Assembly (NCBI GenBank): GCA_020310875.1
Contig: CM035417.1
Coordinates: 107,947,104-108,011,103, forward strand
Origin: Ceratopteris richardii
Lineage: Eukaryota > Streptophyta > Polypodiopsida > Polypodiales > Pteridaceae
Direction of reading: 5' to 3'
DNA length: 64,000 nt
Within the stretch, counting starts at the first letter, position 1. Every line of letters starts with the position of its first letter. Under the pieces are notes generated by a model. The model searched no databases, had not been told where the DNA came from, and saw only the letters and a list, made by a program, of their open reading frames with translations. The translations under genes and the position numbers were made by a program. Below are positions 11,324 to 22,004 of the stretch, one piece after another.

Positions 11324-12307
11324 TGTTAAAAATAAAGAAGTAAGCTCGTATATACTTTTGCAAAAAGGATTTTCTTCAAGTAGAAGGAAAATACAAAAAT
11401 GAAAAATAGAAGCATTTACTTCAGCAAGTAGTGGAGGCCAAAAGAGAATCATTCAAAAGAGAATCAAATCCAAAATCTGAATTGTAAGAGGAGTGGCTGT
11501 CCAAAGTAGTGGAGAAATGATGGAGAAGAGCTCTCAAACTCATCATGAGAGTTTTTGGTCACTTGGCTATAAAAGAAGAAAGGGAGGACACTCAATGAGA
11601 GAGCAAGAAGGCGTGGAAGCCCCCTTGTATCTATTTCATTTGGTTTGAGTCATTTCGTTCAGTTCACTCTCATAGAGTGTGTGCAGCCGCACACCCATTT
11701 TTGGGTAGTCTACTTGTGAGAGTCATATCTCTCAACATATGTATCCAAATTTAGTGTTTAAACATTCGTTGGAAAGCTTATCCTGAGTACTTCCTCTGTC
11801 TAGAATAGATTTATGAAATTCTTTATGCTCTCTGAGTTATTCAGGTTTTAGTGAAGTCCAGTTTTCAGCTATGACCAGCCTCACATCCATTTTTGGGTAG
11901 TCTACTTGTGAGAGTCATATCTCTCAACATATGTATCCAAATTTAGTGTTTAAACATTCGTTGGAAAGCTTATCTTGAGTAATTCCTCTGTCTAAAATAG
12001 TTTTATGAAATTCTTTATGCTCTCGGAGTTATTCAGGTTTTAGTGAAGTCTAGTTTTCAGCCTAACTGAGTGGACAGGTAGTCTGTTTTGAATCAAATAG
12101 TTGACAACTCAAATCTACTCCAAATTGAGTGTTTGATATCTCATTTGAAAGCTCTAGGTGTCTAGTTTGAGTGACCAAGGTTTCAAGTTCATTGGATATT
12201 TCAGTTGGTACCAGTTTTCATTTGAAGGTTCTACTGTTGGCAACAGTCTTCATCCTGAGAAGGTGTTCTACACTTTCCGCTGCGATTAGGAGAGGAATTC
12301 TCCAACA
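11324..12307 (+). repeat. 5' LTR of the nested copia element
   Basis: The LTR begins TGTTAAAAATAAAG and ends ATTCTCCAACA. It contains a TATA box (TATAAAAG, 11568-11575) about 120 bases before the start of a 192-bp internal duplication. It drives transcription of the element and matches 16653-17638 along its whole length. Confidence 0.95.
11686..12062 (+). repeat. 192-bp tandem duplication inside the LTR
   Basis: Two units, about 11686-11877 and 11878-12062, share CCATTTTTGGGTAGTCTACT and TTAAACATTCGTTGGAAAGC at an offset of 192. The same pair is present in the 3' LTR (about 17016-17394), so the duplication predates this insertion. It lies downstream of the TATA box, in the expected transcribed R/U5 part. 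Confidence 0.9.
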
Positions 12308-12309
12308 TT

Positions 12310-12322
12310 TGGTATCAGAGCC
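12310..12322 (+). promoter_or_regulatory. Primer-binding site of the nested element
   Basis: TGGTATCAGAGCC, two bases after the 5' LTR, is complementary to initiator tRNA-Met. Confidence 0.93.
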
Positions 12323-12429
12323 TTGGAGTTTGAAGAGGCAAAGCATTGGAACTAAACTGAAGCAAAGGGAAAGCTACAAATCAAGGGGGAGCTTCGTGAA
12401 TTCAAGAGAGAGCGCCACAACATACTTGA

Positions 12430-14004
12430 GGTAAACTTCAATCTTGGAAGTTTTCAATTGCTGATTTAGGACAACAAGTTGAGAAGTTAGACAAAGATAA
12501 TTTTCAGTCTTGGAGGTATAGAATGATAAATTACCTTAAAGGTAAAGGTTTATGCGGTTTAGTTAGTGGAGATGATCCACAACCAGTAGACCTTGAAGAT
12601 CCCAACATTACTCCGGCACAAAGGAGACAATTTGCTGATTGGGAAGAGAGGAATCGAAGGGTGATGTTCCTCATCTCACAAGTTATTTCTAACACTATGA
12701 TTGGTCATGTGCAAAGCTTAGAAACAGCCAAAGAAGTTTGGGAAGCATTGGAGAAGGTGTATGCTACCTCAACAAGGTCTCGGAGGATGCAACTCAAGAA
12801 CGAGCTCAACAACATGAAGAGAAGCTCAAACCAAAGCATTAGTGAGTATACATTGAGGATTAAGGAGCTTCGAGATCAACTAGCATCAGTTGGATGCAAG
12901 ATAGAAGAGGAAGACATCGTCCAAACAGCCCTCAATGGCTTGAGGAGTGAAGAAAAGTGGAAGCCCCTCATCACAAACATCCTTTATAGAGATCCTCTAC
13001 CAACATTCGACGAAATTATACCAAATCTTGTGGCTGAAGAGGTCGCTCAACAAGGAGAAGGCAACAAAGGTAAGGACAACCATAGTCAAATGTTATATGC
13101 AGGAAGAGGTAGAGGAAGGAACTCAAGAGGAGGCTCGAGAGGAAGAGGAAGAAGCTACAACAATACAAATTTTAGCCAACACAACTCGGACGACAACAAG
13201 GACAACTCAAATGACAACACACATGGAAGAGGTCGAGGAAGAAATAGAGGAAGAGGTCGAGGTTCATACAATCCTCATAAAGGTATAACATGTTATCATT
13301 GTGGTAAACTAGGACATTATACAAATGATTGTTGGCAAAAGAATGGAAGGTTGAATGGAGGCAACCAAAGGAGCCAAAATAACTATGCGAGTACATCAAG
13401 TGAAGGAGACAAGCAAACCATGCTTGCCATGAAGCATGACTACAACAACTCGAGAAGTGATGACCAAAAATGGTTCATAGATTCAGGTTGCAGCAACCAT
13501 ATGACATGCCAAGGAGATTTGTTCACAAAGCTACAAGCTCCAAGTGGAAAAGGATGTGTAGAGACCGGCGATGAAACTCAACACGCAATTGAGCATGTTG
13601 GAGATATCAAGCTTGGAGACAAGAAGGTATTGGCTGATGTTCTTCATGTTCCTACTATTGCAAAGAATTTGATTTCAGTAGGACAAATGGTAGAGAAAGG
13701 ATATCATGTTATCTTCAATGAAAAAGGCTGCTTTATAAAGAATCCAAAAGAAGGATTCAAGGTCATTGCTCAAGGAAGGAAAGAAGGAAGGATGTTCACT
13801 TTGGACATTCAACAACCGCATGGAAAGGTGATGTATATTCAGTTTGGAAACAAGAGGATAGCTGAAATCGATTTGTGGCACAAAAGGTTTGGACATATCA
13901 ACATTCCCAAGCTCAAGGACATGAGCAACCATGAAGTGGTAAGAGGTCTTCCAAGATTCAATGATGCCGGACTACATGAGTTTTGTGAAGCATGCCAACT
14001 ATGA
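12430..14004 (+). pseudogene. Nested copia gag, protease and pre-integrase region
   Basis: The frame is open from 12430. The first ATG is 12523, but gag-like residues (KLDKDNFQSWRYRM) precede it, so the true start codon seems lost or non-standard. Counted from 12523, a UBN2-like gag covers about residues 1-175, an Arg/Gly/Asn-rich stretch 190-250, a CX2CX4HX4C knuckle (CYHCGKLGHYTNDC) 257-270, and a protease active site (WFIDSGCSNHMT) around 320. The pre-integrase zinc region (LWHKRFGHINIPKL ... CEACQL) closes it. TGA at 14002 interrupts the expected CQL-x-KQTRQPF and the same frame continues beyond, so this is a single nonsense change in a gag-pol fusion. Confidence 0.93.
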
Positions 14005-15585
14005 AAGCAAACTCGACAACCATTCAAGAAAAGCAACTATGTGGCAAGGAATGTCCTCGACTTGATACACACGGATGTATGGGGACCATCACAACAACCA
14101 TCAGTGGCTGGTAATAGATATTTTGTCACTTTTATTGATGATCATTCAAGGAAAGTATGGATGTTTTGCATAAAACAAAAACCAGATGTGTTCTCCATGT
14201 TCAAGAGATTTAAAGCACAGGTAGAAAAAGAAACAGGACGCTACATAAAGACCTTGAGGTCCGATGGAGGAGGAGAATATTTCTCCAAAGAATTTTCAGA
14301 CTTTCTTTATGAAAATGGAATCAAGAGACAATTTACATGTAGGTACACACCTCAACAAAATGGAATAGCTGAAAGGAAAAATCGACATATCATAGAAGTT
14401 GCAAGATGCATGCTCAACGAGATGAAGATGCCACTAAACTATTGGGCTGAAGCAACTAGTACGGCCGTTTATTTGATGAACAAGTGCACAACGGCTGGAG
14501 TGCATAATCTAACTCCCGAGGAGGTTTATTCCGGTAAGAAGCCTGACCTTACACATCTCAAAGTTTTTGGATGTGTGTGTTATGTTCACATCCCTCAAGA
14601 ACTAAGGACAAAGATGGAGGCAAAGTCCGAAAAATGTATTTTTATTGGATATTCATCGGAGCAAAAGGGATATAGGTGCTACAATCCGGTGACAAAGGAG
14701 CTACGAGTCTCACGAGATGTGGTATTTGATGAGCTAAGACCATGGTTTGGAGACAAAGGGAAAGAGAAGACTCTTGAAGAAGATTGCGAAGATGATGAAG
14801 GTGCTGTCCAAGAAGAATTTCAGCAAACAAGCACTCAAATGTCAGGTCCAGAAGCTTCTACATCACTTGGAGAAAGCTCAACATGGAAGGGGAGGCTAAG
14901 GAGTCATTCCTCATCACCAACATCAGCTTATGAAAGATCTAAAGCCAAAAGTGCTGCCCAAAATAGTGATTCAAATACAAGTGAAGAAGAGTATGAAGAG
15001 GTGATAACACCGAGGGTAAAGTTGAACCGATTGAAGAAGCAATGTTCAAAAGGAAATGAAAGGAAGTCTTCAAGAGCAAGGTATCCAATTGAAAGGCTGA
15101 GCTATGATAGTTTTATTGCAAAACATTTTGCATATATGACACAGGTGGTCAAAGATAAAGAACCGGATGCATATGAAGAAGCATGTACACAAAAAGAATG
15201 GCAAGAAGCTATGCAAGAAGAGATGAAAGCTCTCAAGGACAATCACACATGGGAGCTAGTTCGAAAGGCTGAAGGAATGAAGATTGTTCCAAATAAATGG
15301 GTGTTTAAAATAAAGAGAAATGCTGACGGCTCTCTAGCAAGGCATAAAGCTAGACTACTAGCAAAAGGATTCAAGCAAACTCACGACATCGATTATGAAG
15401 AGACTTTCAGCCCGGTTGCAAAGATGGGAACAATTAGAACCTTGATTGGAGTAAGTGCAGCAAGGAGATGGCCATTGTACCAACTCGACATAAAAAATGC
15501 TTTTCTCAATGGTGAACTTCAAGAACAGGTATACATGAGTCAACCGATTGGATTTGAAGACAAAAAGCATCCAAATTTTGTTTAG
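14005..15585 (+). pseudogene. Nested copia integrase and N-terminal RT
   Basis: This continues the gag-pol frame after the nonsense codon. The integrase catalytic triad appears intact: D in LIHTDVWGP, D in LRSDGGGEY, and E in NGIAERKNR, with 35 residues between the last two, as expected of the D,D-35-E family. The C-terminal integrase motif HLKVFGCVCYVHIP follows, then an acidic, Ser-rich linker, then RT (NKWVFKIKRNADGS, KARLLAKGFKQT, YQLDIKNAFLNGELQEQVYM). A TAG at 15583-15585 is caused by a small frameshift (HPNFV, then RLKKALYGLKQ in another frame); loss of two bases is the simplest reading. Confidence 0.93.
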
Positions 15586-16640
15586 ATTGAAGAAAGCTTT
15601 GTATGGGCTGAAACAAGCACCACGTGCTTGGAATCAAAGATTGGTCGAGTACCTCACAAGGTGTGGGTATAGTCCAAGTAATGCAGATCCCTCTCTCTAC
15701 ATGAAGAAAGAAGAAGGCAAGCAGGTATATATTTGCATATATGTTGATGATCTCATCATAACAGGAAGTAATGTTACAGGAATACAAGAGATCAAAAGGA
15801 AACTCGGTAAGGAGTTTAAAATTTCAGATCTTGGTGAGCTGAAATACTTTTTTAGGCATTGAGATAGTCTATGGGAAAGATGGCATTTACTTAATGCAAA
15901 GAAAGTACCTATTGGATGTTCTTTTCAGATTTGGAATGAGTGAATGCAAACCACTCACTCAACCTATGGACACAAATGTGAAGCTATGCTCAAATGATGG
16001 AGAGAAGTTACATGATGTAACTACATACATGAGTATTATAGGTTCATTGATCTATGCTACGATCACAAGACTAGATTTGTGTTATATTGTTGGAGTTCTT
16101 TCTCAATTTATGCAAGCTCCAACAAGTGAACATTTAAATTCAGCCAAACGAGTGCTAAGATATGTGAAGCACAGTGTCAATCATGCATTGTTTTATAGAT
16201 ATGATGAAGAATTGCAGGTAAAGGGCTTCAGTGATGCTGATTGGGCTGGTTCCAACGAGGATAGAAGATCCACTTCAGGTTATGTGTTCATGATAGGTAG
16301 CAAACCTATCACATGGAGCTCAAAGAAGCAACCTACTGTTGCACTATCATCTACAGAAGCTGAATATAGAGGTGGAGACCATTCCAATTTATGGTGACAA
16401 CATGTCAAGCATTCACTTGACAAACAATCCAATGTTTCATGCACGAAGCAAGCACATAGAAGTGCATTATCATTATGTTCGAGAAAAAGTTTTGAGCAAG
16501 GATGTGGATATAAAGTTCATTGGAACTAATGACCAGGTTGCACACATGCTTACAAAGTCCCTCGATGCTTCTAAGCTCAAGAGGTTCAAGGACGACATCA
16601 ACTTACAAGATATGGTTGAAGGTGCAAGCTCACATGTGAG
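15586..16640 (+). pseudogene. Nested copia RT C-terminus and RNase H
   Basis: The RT continues with RLKKALYGLKQAPRAWNQ and an intact YVDD (ICIYVDDLIITGS). One extra T in a run near 15851 shifts the frame at LKYFLGIEI. The thumb and RNase H then follow (QRKYLLDVLFRFGM, GFSDADWAGSNEDRRSTSG, SKKQPTVALSSTEAEYRG). Right after YRG (about 16371) roughly 68 bases are missing compared with relatives, removing about 22 residues and changing frame. The last part (IPIYGDNMSSIHLTNNP, KHIEVHYHYVREK, TNDQVAHMLTKSL) is in the third frame and runs to the PPT. Confidence 0.92.
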
Positions 16641-16652
16641 CTTGAGGGGGAG
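16641..16652 (+). promoter_or_regulatory. Polypurine tract of the nested element
   Basis: CTTGAGGGGGAG abuts the TGTTAAAAAC of the 3' LTR. It primes plus-strand synthesis and is the same word as the tract at 1861. Confidence 0.88.
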
Positions 16653-17638
16653 TGTTAAAAACAAAGAAGTAAGCTCGTATATATTTTTGCAAAAAGGATT
16701 TTCTTCAAGTAGAAGGAAAATACAAAAATGAAAAATAGAAGCATTTACTTCAGCAAGTAGTGGAGGCCAAAAGAGAATCATTCAAAAGAGAATCAAATCC
16801 AAAATCTGAATTGTAAGAGGAGTGGCTGTCCAAAGTAGTGGAGAAATGATGGAGAAGAGCTCTCAAACTCATCATGAGAGTTTTTGGTCACTTGGCTATA
16901 AAAGAAGCAAGGGAGGACACTCAATGAGAGAGCAAGAAGGCGTGGAAGCCCCCTTGTATCTACTTCATTTGGTTTGAGTCAATTCGTTCAGTTCACTCTC
17001 ATAGAGTGTGTCCAGCCGCACACCCATTTTTGGGTAGTCTACTTGTGAGAGTCATATCTCTCAACATATGTATCCAAATTTAGTGTTTAAACATTCGTTG
17101 GAAAGCTTATCTTGAGTACTTCCTCTGTCTAGACAAGTTTTATGAAATTCTTTATGCTCTCTGAGTTATTCAGGTTTTAGTGAAGTCCAGTTTTTAGCTA
17201 TGACCAGCCGCACACCCATTTTTGGGTAGTCTACTTGTGAGAGTCATATCTCTCATCATATGTATCCAAATTTAGTGTTTAAACATTCGTTGGAAAGCTT
17301 ATCTTGAGTACGTCCTCTGTCTAGAACCGTTTTATGAAATTCTTTATGCTCTTTGAGTTATTCAGGTTTTAGTTAAGTCTAGTTTTTAGCCTAACTGAGT
17401 GGACAGGTAGTCTGTTTTGAATCAAATAGTTGACAACTCAAATCTACTCCAAATTGAGTGTTTGATATATCTCATTTGAAAGCTCTAGGTGTCTAGTTTG
17501 AGTGACCAAAGTTTCAAGTTCATTGGATATTTCAGTTGGTACCAGTTTTCATTTGAAGGTTCTGCTGTTGGCAACAATCTTCATCCTGAGAAGGTCTTCT
17601 ACACTTTCCGCTGCGATTAGGAGAGGAATTCTCCAACA
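16653..17638 (+). repeat. 3' LTR of the nested copia element
   Basis: It begins TGTTAAAAAC and ends TTCTCCAACA, with TATAAAAG at 16897-16904. It is co-linear with 11324-12307. The two-base length difference comes from an extra AT near 17467. Target duplication CTTAT follows at 17639. Confidence 0.95.
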
Positions 17639-17697
17639 CTTATGAAGCATGGCATAGAAGAAAACCTAGTCTTGGACATTGCAAGGTTTTTGGTTGT
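17639..17697 (+). pseudogene. Continuation of the interrupted copia integrase
   Basis: After the target duplication the host integrase resumes with PYEAWHRRKPSLGHCKVFGC, the expected sequence after GMT at 11317. It is cut off at about 17697, so its RT, RNase H and 3' LTR are missing. Confidence 0.9.
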
Positions 17698-18240
17698 TTA
17701 TCTTATTATTTAACCAATCATGATGACTTATTTTGCCTAACTTCTTGATGAGATGATAAATATTCTTTGCACTATTACATACTTAAGTTGCTTGGAGTTA
17801 TTTTTCTATTTCTTGTATTATTAAAAATCACCCTATGTGAGCCGTTCAACTTGGCTGTTCACTTGATCCACCAACTGAGCATTCCCATCTTCCAGACACT
17901 ATATACATTACTTTGCACTGCCTATAGAATATAAAGAAAAATAGTGTACATAGAGAACACAAACGTAGATTTCATGGGTGTTATGAATGCATTCAAACTT
18001 ATAGTCAATGGTTGGCTAAATCACTATATGTTTTAATATAGAACATATACAAAAGTTTCGAGCAGGCATTTCGCGTTTCACATGGACACTAATGGTAACA
18101 ATATCCCATTCAAGGGCAATCTTGCCAAAGTGACTATGGGAGAAAAATATATAATGATAAAGAATACATGAGTATAAGTATAAAATCTATTCCTCCCACC
18201 TCATGGGCATGTTGCACAATATACAAATATTTGGATAAGA
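17698..18240. other. No gene seen
   Basis: The stretch is AT-rich without a supported reading frame. A purine-rich run on the minus strand near 18199-18213 could be the polypurine tract of the inverted copia relic to its right, but no LTR could be defined. Confidence 0.4.
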
Positions 18241-18244
18241 TCAT

Positions 18245-20700
18245 GAATCAAGCAACCCCCATCAAGTGACAATAGTGTTGAAAGCTATTCTATGATAGAG
18301 CTTTAGTCAAAGCACTTACATCATTATCTTGTGTATGAACCTTCTCAAGAATAATGCAATTAGTGGATAAGAAGCCTCTAAGGAGATCATACCACACCAC
18401 AATGTGCTTGGACTTTGCATGATAGACTAGATTCTTAGTCAATGTAGTGTCACTCTGACTATCACCTAGCAAATAATGTACATGTTGAGGTAGACACATA
18501 TCACAAGAAAGATGGGAAAGCCAGAATGCTTCCTTACATGCCTCATTTGTTCCAACATACTCTACTTTTGTAGTGGAAACAAATCCACATTCTAAAAGAT
18601 GAGAGATGGCACCTCAAGCAAAATTAAAAATGTACTCTCATCTGGACTTACGAATATTCACACAACTAGCATAATTAGAATGTTTGTAACCAATAATGGA
18701 TGTTTTACCCCTACCCAAGCATAAACACTTATTCTTAGTGTCACTTAGATATCTCAAAATCATCTTGACCACTTCCCAATGATTCTTGCCTTGACTAGAC
18801 ATATATTTCCTCAGAAGTCCCACTAGAAATGCAATGTCTGGTCTCATAGCTACCATAGCATACATAAGACTACCAATAGAACAGTGATAATGAATTTTGT
18901 TCATGATTTCGTTTTCCTGATCTGATTTGGGGCAATCACCCTCGCTCAATTTCACATATGTGGGTAAAGGTGGACTCAATGTCTTTCCACCCTGCATATT
19001 CAAGTTGTGAAGTACTTTGGATATGTACTCACTTTGATACAAGTATATGAAACTTTTACTCCTATGATGAGTAATGAACATGCAAGGAATATGTTTGGCA
19101 TCCCTCAAATCTTTTATATTACATGTGTCACTCAACTTCTTTTTGAGAATTGACAAGTCATAACAGGACTTCCCAAGAGTCAACATATGATTGACATAAA
19201 GTATCAAGCATATCATGCTACCATATGAGCATCTCATTGTGTAGATACAATGATTGTCATTGGTTTGAGAATAGCCTTCAGACTTCATAAAAGCATCAAA
19301 CTTTTGGTACCATTGTCTAGGGGACTGTTTAAGTCCATATACGCCCTTCTTTAGATCATAACATAGAATTTCTTTGCCATGAACTACATAACCCTCTCAT
19401 TGTTCCATCTAGATCTCATTTGTAAGATCGTCATGCAAGAAAGTAGTTTTCACATCCATTTGGGCTAGCTCTAAGACCTCCATTACAATGAATCCAAGGA
19501 ACATTTGTAGGGTATTAATCTTGACTGCTAGAGAGAAGATTTACTCAAAATCAGCACCATGTTGTTGCTTAAAACCCTTTGCAACAAGTCATTTTTTATA
19601 CTTTGGAGAAGAACAATTTGATGTGAATTTTAGTTTTTATATCCATTTACATGCTAACACTTTCCTACCCTTTGGAAGAGGTACTAAATGAGAAGAACCA
19701 TTGTTCTTAAAAGAATCCAAGTCACTCTTCATGGCATGCTCCCACTTGACATGATCCTTTGTCTCCATAGCATCTTTGCTGCAAGAAGGCTCACCAACAG
19801 ATGTTAGCATAACAAAATTGAAACATGGAACATATATATTAGGTGGATGTGAGACATGTTCAAAATGGTTTCAGAAGACAAACATATGCGGACTGATCTG
19901 GTCATACATTCTCTTGCACATCCCTATGAGCAACATTTATATGCTTGCTAACTAGACAACTAGTTCCCTCAAACACAACTCTTCTCACTTCAATCTCTTT
20001 ATGGGGTTGTTTATGCATCTTAGACTCTTTGAACATGACACCATTGCTTCTGATCAATGCCCGTGTTTTAGAAACCCATAAGCAATATCGTGATTGGCCT
20101 TCTTGATCATATCCAATAAAATGCATTTCTTTGACTTATGGTCCAAATTTTGTCTAGGATTCTTGGGTATATGAACATAGACTTGACACCGAAAAACTCA
20201 AAGATGACCATAATATGGTGGCTTCCCTCTCCATAACTCTTGTGCCACTTCTTTGGAGTACTAGGGCAGATGTTAATCACATGAAATGTAGTGAATATTG
20301 CTTCTACTCAAAAGCCTTTTGAAAGGTTTACATGATGCTGCATAGAAACTACTCTATCTTGAGTAGTTCTATTCATCCTTTCAGCTATACTATTTTGTAT
20401 TGAGGTATAAGGAGTTGTAAATTCTCTATGAATTTATCTAGACTCACATAAAAGGCTAAATTAAGGTGAGGTACATTCATCCCCATTATCTTAATGTAAA
20501 GCCTTAATCCTAGTTCCTTTTTTACTCTCAATTAAAACAAGCCATTTTCTTAAAATAGGGAATACCTCATGCTTTAGTTTTATAAGATATTGCTCATAAG
20601 GCGACTCATTCCAGCCATGTTTTCCATTTCTCCAACAATTCACAACATTATAAGAACATTACAAGCCATACTTCTACTTGAAATCTGTCACACTTTGACA
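18245..20700 (-). pseudogene. Inverted copia integrase-RT-RNase H relic
   Basis: Read on the minus strand: integrase pieces (NSIAERMNRTTQDR, GYDQEGQSRYCLW, 20690-19902), then RT (LVAKGFKQQHGADFE, AQMDVKTTFLHDDL, KKGVYGLKQSPRQWYQKF), then a 217-codon open stretch, 19288-18638 (YMKSEGYSQTNDNHCIYT, TLSPPLPTYVKLSEGDCP, GSLMYAMVAMRPDIAF, HWEVVKMILRYL), then the RNase H end (YHAKSKHIVVWY, TKALS, 18499-18290). The RT catalytic box reads YVNH instead of YVDD, so it is dead. The thumb sequence resembles Tork-type plant copia elements from recall. Gag, protease and both LTRs were not found. Confidence 0.9.
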
Positions 20701-21440
20701 TGATAGTCCAAGCTTAGAAAAACATACTTCTCTTGTGTCAAAAATACACAAAATTACTTGCAATTCTGGATCTAGAATAGTTGAGAGTTTTTGAACACGA
20801 TGGAAGTTAGATTTTTGCAAACTAACCTGGTTTTCTATGGCCCACCTTGCAGGCTCAAAACAAAGATTGGCATCGATCCAAAATAGAAAACATTTTGGTT
20901 CCTTCTACCTTCACGCCAATTTTCATAGCAATTTGAGGTCGTTTGTGAATTGCGCTTTCTCCATGCCATTTCGTGTGCTCTTCTTCATCGGCCTTCTCCA
21001 CGATCTCTATATAACCACACTCGTTCTCATACCATGCCATCAGGAAGGAGATAAGAAAGAGAGCTCACACAGACTTTCACACTCAAAGAGGAGCACACAA
21101 AAAGATTGAGGCAATGAAGAGTGATCTTTTTCTTCTTCTATTACATAAAAGGAATATAAAAGAATGATATAAAACAACAATACAACTAGTGCCATATATA
21201 AAGAAAAATATATATGGAAAATCCTAATGCTTGTGAATGAGTGGGTTGGCAAGAAACAAATGGGCCATCACTCTTGGTAGATAAATCTAATAAAGCTCAA
21301 TGAAGTATCCTTGACATATACTGGCATGACCTTTATACATGTCAGAGAAATGAAAAAGTGATATATTTCATCCTTGATCATCACATGTTGGGCTTGATAT
21401 CTCAACCAGAAATAGCTCAATGAAAGGAAACAAATTATCT
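20701..21440. other. No gene seen
   Basis: No reading frame here has recognisable motifs; the 60-90 codon open stretches on both strands look like chance. A TATA-like TCTATATAACC near 21007 is the only promoter-like word. Confidence 0.4.
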
Positions 21441-21445
21441 ATTAA

Positions 21446-21656
21446 TCTTGATATATTTTAATAGTGATGTATGTGAACACACTAGGACTACCGGAAACGT
21501 TTTTACCTGTTTAGGAGGCATTTTCCCCCGGCTTGTGTATATACCTATAACCCTAACAAGTCACTTATCGTTGTACATTCTCTTGGTAATACATTCAATA
21601 TTGTGTGTTGTGCTCCAAGTTTTGTCTTATTTCTTATGCTACCTCCAACTCCAACA
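21446..21656 (+). repeat. 5' LTR, family C
   Basis: It starts TCTTGATATAT (the partner starts TGTTGATATAT, so the G was lost by mutation) and ends CTCCAACA. Shared blocks with the 3' LTR include GTGTGAACACACTAGGA-like sequence, TTAGGAGG, CCTATAACCCTAACA and GTACATTCTCTTGGTAATACA. Confidence 0.82.
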
Positions 21657-21658
21657 AT

Positions 21659-21670
21659 TCGTATTAGAGC
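21659..21670 (+). promoter_or_regulatory. Primer-binding site, family C (one mismatch)
   Basis: TCGTATTAGAGC differs by one base from TGGTATTAGAGC, the variant seen in the minus-strand element at 32.1 kb. It lies two bases past the LTR. Confidence 0.7.
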
Positions 21671-22004
21671 AAGTCGCTGCTTCATCTAAGATGTTTATAA
21701 TACCCATCCAATCATAGTCTCAAAATTGAACAAAAATTGGTGAGCATACTCAAGGCGATTAGGAGTTGAAAACACCTTCATTTTGTGGTGTTCAAATTGT
21801 GATCTTAACTAGTTTCCACCTCCAAATGCACTATCGTAGTGCTTCTGTAGGTAGTTTTTATTTTTTGCACCAAAGATATAAACACGTTTCGATTCTCTAG
21901 TATAAGCAACTCGAAGTTTGCCATACACTTAGTAGAACTTGAGAGGGTAGCTCTCTTCAACTTTTTGAGATATAGTCATTGTTTGCATTAAGGTATTTTA
22001 TTCA

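Larger units (their letters stand above)
11324..17638 (+). mobile_element. Nearly complete Ty1/copia retrotransposon, nested
   Basis: It is a 6315-bp element with all structural parts: a 984-bp 5' LTR, a PBS, gag-pol, a PPT and a 986-bp 3' LTR. It is flanked by a perfect 5-bp target duplication, CTTAT (11319-11323 and 17639-17643). It sits inside the integrase gene of another copia element; removing it and one CTTAT rejoins the host frame ...GMTPY/EAW.... My hand alignment of the LTRs gives about 27 substitutions and one 2-bp indel, roughly 2.7% divergence. The polyprotein has one nonsense codon, two small frameshifts and one small deletion, so this copy is not autonomous now. Confidence 0.96.

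Noticed and set aside
12171..12434. 87-codon open frame before gag
   Set aside because: It lies across the LTR end and PBS and starts from LTR sequence; there is no conserved motif.
16339..16731. Open frame running from RNase H through the PPT into the 3' LTR
   Set aside because: The part after about 16640 is LTR sequence read by chance; only the RNase H part is real.
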